Source of the DNA: Massilia sp. ST3 | Lineage (GTDB): Bacteria > Pseudomonadota > Gammaproteobacteria > Burkholderiales > Burkholderiaceae_D | Direction: 5' to 3' | Length of the DNA stretch: 64,000 nucleotides | Assembly (NCBI RefSeq): GCF_018119405.1 | Contig: NZ_JAGPWC010000012.1 | Span: forward strand, 1 to 64,000 | Part shown: positions 29,634 through 39,172 of the stretch, piece by piece | Layout: every line of letters starts with the position of its first letter | Position numbering within the stretch: position 1 is the stretch's first letter | Translations under genes and position numbers: made by a program | The notes under the pieces: generated by a model | Told to the model about the DNA's origin: nothing | Seen by the model: only the letters and a program-made list of their open reading frames with translations | Databases searched by the model: none

Positions 29634-30314
29634 TCAGAAGCGGTAGGAGATGCTGGCGCGCAGGACCGGATAGAACTTGTAGTCCGACACGTCCTCGGCC
29701 AGGCGCAGCTCTTCCACCGAGACGTCGTTGGCCAGCGCGGTGCAGACGGTGCGGCTGGTGGTGCAGCCGATGCTGACCAGGTTGACGTGGGCCTTGCCCT
29801 GGTAGATGGCGCCGAGGTCGGCGCTGAAGTTCAGGCGCTTGTCCTGGCTGAGCGCATTGCCCCAGCCGATGCCGAGGTAGGGCGCGGCCTTGCGGAAGTT
29901 GACGCTGCCCTTCAGGACGCCGACGTCGGCGGCCGAGTATTCCTTGCCGTTGAGGCTGAACTTGCCGGCGCGGTCGGCGCTGCCGACGGCGTCGAAGCGG
30001 GTGCCGTTGTAGATCACGCCGCCAGTCAGGCGAAAAGGGCTGCCCGGACGCAGGTACCAGTCGAACAGGGCGTCGATGGTCTGCAGCTTGCCGTCGAGCT
30101 GGTAGTCGACCAGGCCGGAGCGCTTCTCGAAGTCGTGCTTGAAGTAGTTGATGCCGAAGCGGCCGTTGAGGAAGGTCTCCATCGGCACCACCAGGTGGAC
30201 GCCGGCGCCGGTAGTGCCGGCATCGAGGGTGAGGCCGACCTGGGCGTGGGCGCAGGCGGCGGTGAGCAGGACGGCGCAGCCGAGGGCGGCGCGGACGGTC
30301 TTGTTGAGCGACAT
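29634..30314 (-). CDS. Outer-membrane beta-barrel protein
   Basis: 226 residues with a signal peptide (MSLNKTVRAALGCAVLLTAACAHAQ). Alternating polar/hydrophobic strands follow, and it ends with aromatic Phe in SISYRF, the BAM recognition signature of barrels. Likely an eight-stranded barrel; strands such as FRLTGGVIYNGTRFDAVG and APYLGIGWG resemble those of the OprF/OmpW-like small porins. A Cys pair (GCTTSRTVC) may form a disulphide in an outer loop. The function is not known. A frame extending upstream was rejected because the signal peptide begins at this ATG. Confidence 0.75.
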   Translation of the reverse strand: MSLNKTVRAALGCAVLLTAACAHAQVGLTLDAGTTGAGVHLVVPMETFLNGRFGINYFKHDFEKRSGLVDYQLDGKLQTIDALFDWYLRPGSPFRLTGGVIYNGTRFDAVGSADRAGKFSLNGKEYSAADVGVLKGSVNFRKAAPYLGIGWGNALSQDKRLNFSADLGAIYQGKAHVNLVSIGCTTSRTVCTALANDVSVEELRLAEDVSDYKFYPVLRASISYRF

Positions 30315-30481
30315 GGATGGCCTTTCGTGGTTTGAAGCCCGGCATTGTAGCCGCTGCGGCGCTTTTTTTATCGTCCGGCGGCCCGGTTTCGTCGGCCCAT
30401 ACCCGTCTCCGTCGCATAATGTCACTTGGCAATGGTTGTCATGGCTATGCTGGCCATGCCAATCACGATGGAAGGATAATC

Positions 30482-31747
30482 ATGCTCTCAAGTACATTTC
30501 ACCTTGGACGGCTGCTGCTGGCCTGGATCGCGGTCTACATGGCCGTCACCATCACCCTGCACGAAGCCTGGCTGGAGCATATCGGCATCCAGATCGAAGG
30601 CTACATCGTCCTGTTCGCCTTCATGCTGGGCGCCTGGGTGCTGTCGGTCGCCTTCTCGCACGTGCGCCGCGTGCGCCTGGTGGCCGGGCAGCTCAACCGC
30701 AGCACCCTGTCGAACCGCCAGCGGCGCAGGATCGAGGTGCCGTTCGAGGCCGGCGAAGCCTTCGACATGATCGACGCCGCGATCCGCGAGCTGCCCGGCT
30801 CGGTCATCGCCGACAGCGCCCGCGACAGCCTGCAGGTGCGCGCCAAGGTCAAGCGCATCGATCCCTACGGCGGCCAGTCGCCCTACGCCTGGGCGCTCGA
30901 GCACCTGTCGACCCGCCATAACCAGATCCTGGCCACCGTTACCCCGAACGGCGACGACGCCGGCAGCGTGACCCTGATCTGCGAGCCGGAAGGCCCTGCC
31001 TGGACCGACTGGTTCCTGGTCGACCACGGCACCAACCTGGAAAACGCCGAGGCCATCGTGCGCGCCATCACCCGCCGCGTCGCCGAGCGCCGCCGCAGCG
31101 AGCAGGCCAAGGTGCGCCAGACCGCCACCGAGAAGGAACTCACCGTGGCGCGCCTGAACCTGCTGCACGCCCAGGTCGAGCCCCACTTCCTGTACAACAC
31201 CCTGGCCAGCGCCCAGGTGCTGACCCGGAGCGACCCGGCGCGCGCCGACGAGATGCTGGGCAACCTGATCTCCTACCTGCGCCACTCGCTGCCGCGCACC
31301 GAGGACGTGCCCTCGACCCTGGGCGAGGAACTGGAGCGGGTGCGCGCCTACCTCGACATCCTCAAGATCCGCATGGGCCCGCGCCTGAACCTGCAGCTCG
31401 ACGTGCCGGACGCCCTGAAGAACGTGCTGTTCCCCACCATGATGCTGCAGACCCTGGTGGAGAACGCCATCAAGCACGGCATCGAACCCAAGCCGGGCGG
31501 CGGCACGGTCTGGCTCCTGGCGCGCGCCGTCGACAGCACGGTGGCGGTGACGGTGGCCGACGACGGCCGCGGTTTCACGGCCGAGGGCGGCGGCACCGGC
31601 ATCGGCCTGCGCAATGTGCGCGAGCGCCTGCGCCTGGCCTACGGGACGGCGGCCGCGTTCTCGATCGTGTCGAATTTCCCGAGCGGCGTCGCGGCCACCA
31701 TCACGGTGCCGCTGGCGGTGCAGGGTGGGGGAGCACAACATGCCTAA
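30482..31747 (+). CDS. LytS/YehU-type sensor histidine kinase
   Basis: 421 residues. Two N-terminal membrane helices (about 8-28 and 38-60) precede a small soluble domain, a coiled coil and the His_kinase domain of the LytS family, with AQVEPHFLYNTL (phospho-His235) and HATPase motifs ENAIKHG and GTGIGLRNVRERL. GGAAGGA precedes the ATG. The stop codon falls within the response-regulator gene (8-base overlap), so the pair is translated together. Confidence 0.92.
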   Translation: MLSSTFHLGRLLLAWIAVYMAVTITLHEAWLEHIGIQIEGYIVLFAFMLGAWVLSVAFSHVRRVRLVAGQLNRSTLSNRQRRRIEVPFEAGEAFDMIDAAIRELPGSVIADSARDSLQVRAKVKRIDPYGGQSPYAWALEHLSTRHNQILATVTPNGDDAGSVTLICEPEGPAWTDWFLVDHGTNLENAEAIVRAITRRVAERRRSEQAKVRQTATEKELTVARLNLLHAQVEPHFLYNTLASAQVLTRSDPARADEMLGNLISYLRHSLPRTEDVPSTLGEELERVRAYLDILKIRMGPRLNLQLDVPDALKNVLFPTMMLQTLVENAIKHGIEPKPGGGTVWLLARAVDSTVAVTVADDGRGFTAEGGGTGIGLRNVRERLRLAYGTAAAFSIVSNFPSGVAATITVPLAVQGGGAQHA

Positions 31748-32522
31748 CCCGCGCATCAAGTGTGTCATCGCCGAGGACGAAGCCCTGCTGCGCGAATCCC
31801 TGGTGGCCCAGCTGGCGACGGCCTGGCCCGAGCTCGAGATCGTGGCCGCCTGCGAGGACGGCGGCAGCGCGCTGGAAGCGATCGCCGCCCACCAGCCCGA
31901 GGTCGCCTTCCTCGACATCCGCATGCCGGGCCTGAGCGGGCTGGAAGTGGCCTCCAGCCTGCTGGACGCCGGGATCCGCACCGAAGTGGTGTTCGTCACC
32001 GCCTACGACCAGTACGCCATCGACGCCTTCGAGCGCGGCGCGGTCGATTACCTGCTCAAGCCGGTGGCGCGCGAGCGCCTGGCGGCCACCGTGGGCCGGG
32101 TGCGCGAACGCCTGGCGCGCGGCAGCCAGGACAGCGGGCAGCTGGCCGAGCTGCTGTCGCGCCTGTCGACGGTGGCGCCGCCGGCGCCGCGCGCCGAACC
32201 CCTGGTCTGGCTGACCGCCAGCCGCGGCGTCGAGACGCGCCTGATCCTGGTCGACGACGTCGCCTATTTCCAGGCCGATTCCAAGTACACGGTGGTGATG
32301 ACGGCCGACGGCGAGGCCTTGCTGCGCAAGCCGATCCGCGACCTGCTCGAGGTGCTGGACCCGACCATGTTCAAGCAGGTGCACCGCTCGACCATCGTCA
32401 ACCTGCGGGCGGTGGCGGCGGTGACCCGCGACGAGACCGGGCGCGGCACCATCCGCCTGAAGAACCGGCCCGAGACGCTGTCGGTCAGCCAGCCCTTCAT
32501 GGCGCTGTTCCGCCATATGTAA
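31740..32522 (+). CDS. LytTR-family response regulator
   Basis: 260 residues: receiver domain (1-120; acidic EDE at 11-13, phospho-acceptor Asp59 in FLDIRMPG, Lys in YLLKPV) and C-terminal LytTR DNA-binding domain (155-260; DDVAYFQADSKYTVV, FKQVHRSTIVNL). It is the partner of the upstream kinase. LytTR proteins bind direct repeats; candidate targets include the exported His-rich gene that follows 122 bp downstream, but no repeat operator stood out. Confidence 0.93.
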   Translation: MPNPRIKCVIAEDEALLRESLVAQLATAWPELEIVAACEDGGSALEAIAAHQPEVAFLDIRMPGLSGLEVASSLLDAGIRTEVVFVTAYDQYAIDAFERGAVDYLLKPVARERLAATVGRVRERLARGSQDSGQLAELLSRLSTVAPPAPRAEPLVWLTASRGVETRLILVDDVAYFQADSKYTVVMTADGEALLRKPIRDLLEVLDPTMFKQVHRSTIVNLRAVAAVTRDETGRGTIRLKNRPETLSVSQPFMALFRHM

Positions 32523-32644
32523 GGACAGATGTAAGCAAGTGTGACATCCCCTACAGCTTGTAAGAATGTGGCCAAGCGAACACAGGGTAAAAGGTTGCAG
32601 ATGATAAAGTTCGTCTTACAACATCCCTAGCTCGTGAGACCACT

Positions 32645-33103
32645 ATGAAACATCTGATCCTCGGCGCGGCCATGCTGGCCGCCACCCTCCCTGCGCTGGC
32701 CCAGACCAATGTCAGCGTCAGCATCGGCCAGCCCGGCTTCTACGGCCGCATCGACATCGGCGACTACGCCCGGCCGCAAGTGGTGTACGCGCAGCCGGTG
32801 ATCGTCGAGGAGCACCGCCACTACCGCGCCGAGCCGGTCTACCTGCGCGTGCCGCCGGGCCACCGCAAGAACTGGAAGAAGCACTGCCGCCGCTACGGCG
32901 CCTGCGGCCAGCGCGTGATGTTCGTGCGCGACGAATGGTATAACCAGGTCGTGGTGCCGCGCTACCGCGAGACGCATGTGTATGCGGCGCCGGTGCGCTA
33001 TGAGGAGCCGCGCCATGGCGGCCATAGCGGCGGCCACGGTCACGGCAAGGGCCACGGCGGCGGCCATGGCCACGGCAAGGGTCACGGCCGCGGTCACGAC
33101 TGA
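32645..33103 (+). CDS. Exported protein with His/Gly-rich metal-binding tail
   Basis: 152 residues: a signal peptide (MKHLILGAAMLAATLPALAQ), a conserved-looking core rich in Tyr, Arg and Val (VYLRVPPGHRKNWKKHCRRYGACGQ, with two Cys), and a tail in which HGHGKGHGG repeats, with at least ten His in the last 30 residues. The tail should bind Ni, Zn or Cu in the periplasm. Short proteins with the core 'PPGH..NWKKHC..Y.AC' recur in this bacterial group without a known function. It follows the LytS/LytR pair and may be controlled by it. Confidence 0.75.
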   Translation: MKHLILGAAMLAATLPALAQTNVSVSIGQPGFYGRIDIGDYARPQVVYAQPVIVEEHRHYRAEPVYLRVPPGHRKNWKKHCRRYGACGQRVMFVRDEWYNQVVVPRYRETHVYAAPVRYEEPRHGGHSGGHGHGKGHGGGHGHGKGHGRGHD

Positions 33104-33456
33104 TTCCGCGGCAGGTCCTCAGCAGTCATTCAATCCCGCTTCATCCATCGGAATGCCCGCTGCGATGGAGCTGGGATGGAGCATCGGCCTACCCGCTTAA
33201 TCGACCGCCCGGGAACTCATATTTTCGAGACAAGATCTTTCAGCTTTTGGTCGAGTTCCTTGCTCTCTTCCAGATATTCCCTTCTCTTGTTGATCATATT
33301 GGTCACCAGGTCCTGGTTGTAGTTTGCCGTCTCCTTGTTTTTTCCAACATAGTCGGACACCGGCCGGCGTCCGGCGCAGCCGGACCGCGCCGATTTTGCA
33401 AGCATAGTAAGATTGCCTCATTGCCCACAGTCCGGCGCAAGGCCGGAACGGGCGTC
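33104..33456. other. Low-GC gap with two GTCCGGCGCA hairpins
   Basis: 353 bp without a confident gene. The stretch 33200-33350 is clearly lower in GC than its surroundings. Just before ndh are two related hairpins, GTCCGGC-GCA-GCCGGAC (about 33369-33385) and GTCCGGCGCAAGGCCGGAAC (about 33430-33449), about 45 bp apart. They could be regulatory for ndh or the remains of a small repeat. Confidence 0.5.
33217..33405 (-). CDS. Doubtful small ORF or gene remnant, coiled coil
   Basis: 62 codons; the last 45 (DYVGKNKETANYNQDLVTNM ...) read as an amphipathic charged helix ending LKDLVSKI, with codon use far richer in A/T than the neighbours. The first 15 codons look like non-coding sequence and there is no ribosome-binding site at the nominal start; AAGGAG lies inside, before an in-frame ATG that would leave about 27 residues. 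It may be the 3' end of a lost gene of foreign origin. Confidence 0.25.
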   Translation of the reverse strand: MLAKSARSGCAGRRPVSDYVGKNKETANYNQDLVTNMINKRREYLEESKELDQKLKDLVSKI

Positions 33457-34773
33457 ATGACGGAGGCAAGCTTGCGCAGCGAGATCGTGATCGTAGGAGG
33501 CGGGGCAGGCGGACTCGAGCTGGCCTGCAAACTGGGGCGCAAACTCGGTCCGTCCAGGGTGACGCTGGTCGACAGCCGTCTTTATCATATCTGGAAGCCC
33601 TCGCTGCACGAAGTGGCGGCGGGCACCCTCGACATCCACCAGGAAGGCCTGTCTTACCCGATGCTGGCGCACGACAACGGCTTCAGCTTCGTGTTCGGTC
33701 CCATGACCGGCATGGACGCCGCCGCCAGGACCATCGCGATCGGCGCGGTGCGCTCCGCCAGCGACAACCAGGAAGTGCTGCCGGACCGGCGCCTGGAATA
33801 CGGTTCCCTGGTGATGGCGGTCGGCAGCACCTCCAACTACTTCGGCGTGCCGGGCGCGCGCGAACACACGATTTCCCTCAACGCCACCGAGGACGCGGAG
33901 CAGTTCCGCCTGCGCATGCTGCGCCTGATGCTGGCGGTCGAGCAGCAGCGCGAGGAGGGCAAGGACGCGGGCCTGGACGTGGTGATCATCGGCGGCGGCG
34001 CCACCGGCGTCGAGCTGGCGGCCGAACTGCGCGAAGCCTCGGGCGCCTACGCCCACTACGGCTTTTCGTCGCTGGACGGCCGGCGCGACGTGCGCATCAC
34101 CATCCTCGAAGGCGCGCCGCGCATCCTGGCGCCGCTGCCCGAGAAGGTGTCGACGGCGGCGCTCGACCTGCTGCAGCAGCGCGGCATCAAGGTGATCACC
34201 GATTGTCGTGTCACCACCATCGAGGCCGACCGCGTGACGGACAAGAACGGCAACGTCTATCCCGCCGACCTGTGCGTGTGGGCGGCCGGCATTCGCGCCC
34301 CCGAGCTGCTTGCTTCGCTGGGCCTGCCGACCGCCAAGGGCGGCCAGCTCGAAGTCGACGACCGGCTGCGGGTGAAGGGCGCCGAGGGCGTGTATGCCCT
34401 GGGCGACTGCGCCGCCTGCGTGGACGGCAAGGGCCAGGCGGTGCCGCCGCGCGCCCAGGCCGCGCACCAGCAGGCCGACTATCTGGCGGACGCTTTCCTG
34501 CGCCTGGCCAGGGGCGGCGCGGCGCGCGAGCAGCCCTACGTCTACAAGGACTACGGCTCGCTGGTATCGGTGGGGCAGACCACGAGCGTGGGCAGCCTGA
34601 TGGGATCGCTGCGCGGGGCCAGCTGGTTTGTCCAGGGCACCGTGGCGCGCGCCATGTACGCCAGCCTGCACCTGATGCACCACCGCGCCGTGCTGGGATC
34701 GGTGCGCACGGGCTTGCTGGCGCTGGCGCGCTTCCTGATCCGGCGCAGCACGCCGATGGTCAAGCTGCATTGA
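33457..34773 (+). CDS. ndh: Type II NADH:quinone oxidoreductase (NDH-2)
   Basis: 438 residues. FAD is bound by IVIVGGGAGGLELA at the N-terminus, NADH by VVIIGGGATGVELAAELRE near residue 175, and the FAD-closing motif GVYALGDCAAC lies near 315. The C-terminal helices (from about 385) form the membrane anchor. The enzyme passes electrons from NADH to quinone without pumping protons. The large upstream open frame is rejected since the Rossmann fold begins just after this ATG. A small secreted-protein gene follows 10 bp later. Confidence 0.9.
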   Translation: MTEASLRSEIVIVGGGAGGLELACKLGRKLGPSRVTLVDSRLYHIWKPSLHEVAAGTLDIHQEGLSYPMLAHDNGFSFVFGPMTGMDAAARTIAIGAVRSASDNQEVLPDRRLEYGSLVMAVGSTSNYFGVPGAREHTISLNATEDAEQFRLRMLRLMLAVEQQREEGKDAGLDVVIIGGGATGVELAAELREASGAYAHYGFSSLDGRRDVRITILEGAPRILAPLPEKVSTAALDLLQQRGIKVITDCRVTTIEADRVTDKNGNVYPADLCVWAAGIRAPELLASLGLPTAKGGQLEVDDRLRVKGAEGVYALGDCAACVDGKGQAVPPRAQAAHQQADYLADAFLRLARGGAAREQPYVYKDYGSLVSVGQTTSVGSLMGSLRGASWFVQGTVARAMYASLHLMHHRAVLGSVRTGLLALARFLIRRSTPMVKLH

Positions 34774-34783
34774 GGGCGGCACC

Positions 34784-35161
34784 ATGCGCATACCGCTGAC
34801 CCTGATCCTGGCGGTGGCCACGGCCGGCGCGGCGGCCGCGCCCCTGAAGCTGGAATGGCGCGGGGGCCATGCGACCGCCACCGGCGCGTGCCCCGAGCAC
34901 AGCGGCGAGGCCATCGCGGCCTACCGTTCAGGAAAGTTCCAGCTCATCGGGAAGGGGATCGACGCGGTCGAGGCGCCGAAGCCGCCGGCCAGTCCGGACG
35001 ACAGGTCCGTCCCGATCGCCCACCTGGCGCCGGTCGGCGCCCAGGCGGTCGACCTGCGGTCCCGGCTGGACGGCACGAGCGAGATCCTGTACCTGGATTG
35101 CGACAAGCACACGGCCTACATCGCCAAGCGCGGCGGCCTGGCCGACCAGACCACCTGGTAG
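34784..35161 (+). CDS. Small secreted hypothetical protein
   Basis: 125 residues with a signal peptide (MRIPLTLILAVATAGAAAA). The mature part has two cysteines (ACPEHSGE and LYLDCDKH) that could pair. No family recognised. It lies 10 bp after ndh on the same strand, likely co-transcribed, and ends nine bases before the convergent kinase gene. Confidence 0.65.
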   Translation: MRIPLTLILAVATAGAAAAPLKLEWRGGHATATGACPEHSGEAIAAYRSGKFQLIGKGIDAVEAPKPPASPDDRSVPIAHLAPVGAQAVDLRSRLDGTSEILYLDCDKHTAYIAKRGGLADQTTW

Positions 35162-35170
35162 GGTCCCTAC

Positions 35171-35917
35171 CTAGCCGAGTGAAGAGGCGCTAGCGGCGGG
35201 CGCTTCGCGCGGCAGGGTCATGCGCAGCACGGCGCCGCCGTCCTCGCCGCGCAGCAGGACCAGTTCGCCGCCCAGGTGGCGGGCGCGCTCGCGCAGCAGG
35301 CGCAGGCCATGGCAATCGGAGGCGCTCATGGCGGCGGCGCAGTCGCGCGGGCCTTCGCCGTTGTCGCGCACGGTAAGCATCAGCTGTTCGCCGTCGTCAT
35401 CCAGGATCACGTCGACTTCGCTCGCCTTGCCATGGGTGGCCGCATTGCGCAGGCCTTCCTCGGCGCAGCGCAGCAGCACCACGCCCTGGGTGCGGCTGTA
35501 ATGGCCGTCCTCGTCGGGCAGGCTGGCGCGGGCCGCCAGGCCCTGGCGGGCGGCGAATTCCGGGACCAGTTCGGCCAGGGCGGCGCGCAAGCCCAGGAAC
35601 TCCAGCTTGTCGTTCCAGAGATCGAGCTGCATCTTGCGGTTGGTCTCGATGATCGTCGCCAGCAGCTGCTTCATCTGCGCGCTGCGGTCGCGCATCGCCT
35701 TGTTCTCGGCCGGGATGTGCTGGCTCAGGAGCGCCAGGTGCATGGTCAGGGCCGTCATCGACGAACCCAGGCTGTCGTGCAGCTGGCGCGCCAGCAGGCG
35801 TTTTTCGTCGTCCCAGCAGGCGGCCAGGTAGCCCAGCATTTCAGTAAGGTCTGCGGTGCGCGCCGCGACCAGGCGTTCGAGTTCCGGGTCGGAGTGCGGA
35901 TGGGCCGGTTCGGTCAT
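35171..35917 (-). CDS. Soluble HisKA_3-type histidine kinase
   Basis: 248 residues. The short N-terminal helix is followed by the HisKA_3 dimerisation motif RQLHDSLGSSMTAL (phospho-His47) and a NarL-partner type HATPase (RNAATHGKASEV, DNGEG, GLRLLRERARHLGG). There is no sensor or membrane domain, so it would sense through another protein. No NarL/LuxR-type response regulator is adjacent. The 195 bp gap upstream is shared with the divergent hemerythrin gene. Confidence 0.85.
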   Translation of the reverse strand: MTEPAHPHSDPELERLVAARTADLTEMLGYLAACWDDEKRLLARQLHDSLGSSMTALTMHLALLSQHIPAENKAMRDRSAQMKQLLATIIETNRKMQLDLWNDKLEFLGLRAALAELVPEFAARQGLAARASLPDEDGHYSRTQGVVLLRCAEEGLRNAATHGKASEVDVILDDDGEQLMLTVRDNGEGPRDCAAAMSASDCHGLRLLRERARHLGGELVLLRGEDGGAVLRMTLPREAPAASASSLG

Positions 35918-36112
35918 CGTTGGCTCGGTTGAATGTTTCCCAAATCATACAACAGTTGGTGGGGCGGCGGCGCGGCCGCGCGTCCCGTGCGCACGGTGCT
36001 GCGTGCGCTCCCGTACAGTCTGATGAGCCTTTGTAGGCGAAGCTGATCCCCGTGGCCGTAGCGCCACCCTACCAATCTGATAGTGCCAATAAACAACACC
36101 ACGGGGGCTTCA

Positions 36113-36574
36113 ATGACGAGCAAACAACAGCAAGACGCGATCGCACTCCTGACTTCGCAGCACAAGGAAGTCACGGCCATGTTCAAGGAATTCGAGGACC
36201 TGGGCGACCGCGCCAAGGCGAGCAAGAAAAAGATCGCAGATAAGATCTGCCAAAACCTCGTAATGCACACCATGATCGAGGAAGAGATCTTTTATCCGGC
36301 CATCCGCGGCTGTTCCAAGGAAGCCGAAGAGATGGTCGAGGAAGCCATCGTCGAGCATGCGTCCGCCAAGGACCTGATCGCCCAGATCCAGGAAATGGAC
36401 CCGGACGAGGAGCTGTACGACGCCAAGGTCAAGGTGCTGGGCGAAATGATCGAGCACCACGTCGAGGAGGAAGAGAAGGAGATGTTCCCGAAGGTCCGCA
36501 AGATGGACCTCGACCTGGCGGCGCTGGGCCAGGAAATGGCAAGCCGCGCCGACGAGATCATGGCCTCGGCCTGA
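36113..36574 (+). CDS. Hemerythrin HHE-domain protein
   Basis: 153 residues, cytoplasmic. Diiron ligands are apparent: His17 (TSQHKEV), [23 protein letters not shown] and [13 protein letters not shown], the H...HxxxE...H...HxxxE pattern of bacterial hemerythrins. The role may be oxygen, NO or iron sensing or storage. A GGGGG stretch precedes the ATG. The gene ends at a perfect 22-base palindrome shared with the convergent kinase. Confidence 0.9.
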   Translation: MTSKQQQDAIALLTSQHKEVTAMFKEFEDLGDRAKASKKKIADKICQNLVMHTMIEEEIFYPAIRGCSKEAEEMVEEAIVEHASAKDLIAQIQEMDPDEELYDAKVKVLGEMIEHHVEEEEKEMFPKVRKMDLDLAALGQEMASRADEIMASA

Positions 36575-36587
36575 GCCTGCACCTGAA

Positions 36588-36609
36588 GCCCGGCGCCGCG
36601 GCGCCGGGC
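36588..36609. terminator. Perfect 22-base GC palindrome between convergent genes
   Basis: GCCCGGCGCCGC... is fully self-complementary over 22 bases, 13 bases after the hemerythrin stop and just before the convergent kinase stop. No T run follows on either strand, so it may be a two-way hairpin aiding Rho or blocking RNA decay more than a classic terminator. Confidence 0.45.
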
Positions 36610-36616
36610 AGTGCCG

Positions 36617-38239
36617 TCAAGCTGCCGCCGACTGCTCGCGCGGCAGGCTGAGGGCGTCGAGCAGGCGCTCGATGTTGACCGGCTTGACCAGGTGCAGGTC
36701 GAAGCCGGCTTCGAACACCCGGCGCTGGTCTTCGGCCAGGCCGTAGCCGGTCAGGGCGATCAGCTTGACGCCGCGCGTGGCCGGGTCGGCCCGCAGGCGG
36801 CGCGCCACTTCGTAGCCGTCGATGCCGGGCAGGCCGATGTCGACCAGGGCCGCGTCCGGCAAGTGGGCGCCGGCCGCGGCCACGCCGGCCAGGCCGTCGC
36901 CGGCCTGGTAGACCGGATAGCCATGGGCCGCCAGCATGGTGGCCATCATTTCGCGCCCGTCTTCATTGTCTTCGATTAGCAGCACCGAGGGCTTGCCCTC
37001 GCCGCCGCCGCGCTGATCTTCCTGGGGCATGCCCTGCAGCACCGGTTCGGTATGCGGCAGGCGGATCACGAAGGTGCTGCCGTTGCCGGCCCCGGCGCTG
37101 TCCGCGCTGACGCTGCCGCCGTGCAGTTCGACCAGGCGCCGCACCAGCGACAGGCCGATGCCGAGGCCGCCCTGCGAACGGTCGATCGAGATCGCGCCCT
37201 GCACGAACACATCGAACACATGGGGCAGCAGTTCGGAGGGAATGCCGACGCCGGAGTCGCGCACGGTCAGGACCACGTCGCTGGCGGCGCGCGCCAGGCC
37301 GATGTCGATGCTGCCGCCGCTCGGGGTGTACTTCAGTGCGTTGTCGAGCAGGTTGGAAATGATCTGCTCGAGGCGGGTCGGGTCGCCGTCGACCCAGCCC
37401 GGGCTGAGGTCGACGCTGATGCGGTAGCCGGCGGTGCGGCCGGTGGCCCGGAAGGTCTCGAGGCAGCCGCCCACCAGGTGGGCCAGGTCGGTCGGCTGGC
37501 GCGCCAGCAGGATCTTGCCCGACATGGCGCGCGACAGGTCGAGCAGGTCGTCGACGATGCGCGACAGGTGCTGGCTCTGGCGCTGGATGATCTGCCTGGC
37601 GCGGCCGACCGTCTCGCCGCTCGCGCCGGGCAGGCCGATCAGCGCCGAGGCGCTGCTGATCGCCGACAGCGGATTGCGCAGCTCATGGCCGAGCATGGCC
37701 AGGAATTCGTCCTTGGCGTGGCTCTTGCGCTCGGCATCGCGGCGTTCCTCCATCTCGCGCACGAGGCGGCGGTTGGTGGCGGTCAGCTCGGTGGTGCGCT
37801 GGGACAGCTTCTCGGCCTGGCGCTTGAGCTGCTCGTTCTTCATCGCCAGGGTCACGAAGACCGACACCTTGGCGTGCAGGATCTGCGGGATCACCGGCGT
37901 GAACAGGAAGTCGGCGGCGCCGCGCTGGTAGGCCTTGAGGCGGTCGATCTCGTCGGCCAGGAAGGCGGTGACGAAGATGATCGGGATGTCGGCGGAGCGC
38001 GGACGCTGGTGGATCGCCTCGGCGGTCTCGAAGCCGTCCATCCCCGGCATGTTCACATCCAGAAGGATGACGGCGAAGTCGTGCAGCAGCACCTGGCGCA
38101 GGGCTTCCTGGCCGGAACGCGCGGAGAGCACCGTGTAATTGCTTTCTTCAGCCCATTGGTCGAGCAAGCTCGTCAGCGCAAGCAGGCTGGCGGCGTCGTC
38201 GTTCACGACCAGAATCTTGGGTTTATCGGTGGTGGCCAC
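36617..38239 (-). CDS. Hybrid REC-HisKA-HATPase-REC sensor kinase
   Basis: 540 residues with no membrane region. Receiver 1 (residues 8-125; Asp in ILLDVNMPG, Lys replaced near TPV: FLFTPV lacks the conserved Lys), coiled coil, HisKA with [10 protein letters not shown] (His185), HATPase ([27 protein letters not shown]) and receiver 2 (410-530; [25 protein letters not shown]). The first receiver having Thr in place of the active-site Lys suggests altered switching. It is divergent from the HhH protein gene. No dedicated phosphotransfer protein is nearby. Confidence 0.9.
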   Translation of the reverse strand: MATTDKPKILVVNDDAASLLALTSLLDQWAEESNYTVLSARSGQEALRQVLLHDFAVILLDVNMPGMDGFETAEAIHQRPRSADIPIIFVTAFLADEIDRLKAYQRGAADFLFTPVIPQILHAKVSVFVTLAMKNEQLKRQAEKLSQRTTELTATNRRLVREMEERRDAERKSHAKDEFLAMLGHELRNPLSAISSASALIGLPGASGETVGRARQIIQRQSQHLSRIVDDLLDLSRAMSGKILLARQPTDLAHLVGGCLETFRATGRTAGYRISVDLSPGWVDGDPTRLEQIISNLLDNALKYTPSGGSIDIGLARAASDVVLTVRDSGVGIPSELLPHVFDVFVQGAISIDRSQGGLGIGLSLVRRLVELHGGSVSADSAGAGNGSTFVIRLPHTEPVLQGMPQEDQRGGGEGKPSVLLIEDNEDGREMMATMLAAHGYPVYQAGDGLAGVAAAGAHLPDAALVDIGLPGIDGYEVARRLRADPATRGVKLIALTGYGLAEDQRRVFEAGFDLHLVKPVNIERLLDALSLPREQSAAA

Positions 38240-38313
38240 GATGGTTCCTGAAACGGTGTCTCGAATTGTGTCTTGGTATGCACTAAGAATAGCAGAGAGC
38301 TTTATTTCGCTAA

Positions 38314-38955
<642 letters not shown>

Positions 38956-39041
38956 GCCGGCGGTTTTCCTATTCATTCAGGGAGAGGGCCACGGGGCGTT
39001 GCTTCGGTGGCCCTTGTTGCGTTTACGGGGCGTGGATGCAC

Positions 39042-39156
39042 GGTGGACGGGTTCCCCGTCCACGCGGTGATAGTAAGCAGGGAGATCATCCGGCGCGAAA
39101 GCGGAGCCTCGACCTATCACCGCGTGGACGGCCAAGCCGTCCACCCTACGGTAGGC
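39042..39156. repeat. REPIN-like palindromic repeat, copy 2 (complete)
   Basis: About 115 bp. A left hairpin (GTGGACGG ... CCGTCCAC) and a right hairpin (GTGGACGGC ... GCCGTCCACCCTACGG) flank a short spacer, and the left and right thirds are inverted copies of each other over about 32 bp (CCACGCGGTGATAG against CTATCACCGCGTGG). This is the design of a REP doublet. It lies between the HhH gene and the convergent REC-GGDEF gene. Confidence 0.85.
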
Positions 39157-39172
39157 CAAGGGTGTTCGAGGT

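Noticed and set aside
33247-33456. N-terminal extension of ndh by 70 codons
   Set aside because: The FAD-binding fold starts directly after the ATG at 33457, and the extension includes hairpins of the intergenic region.
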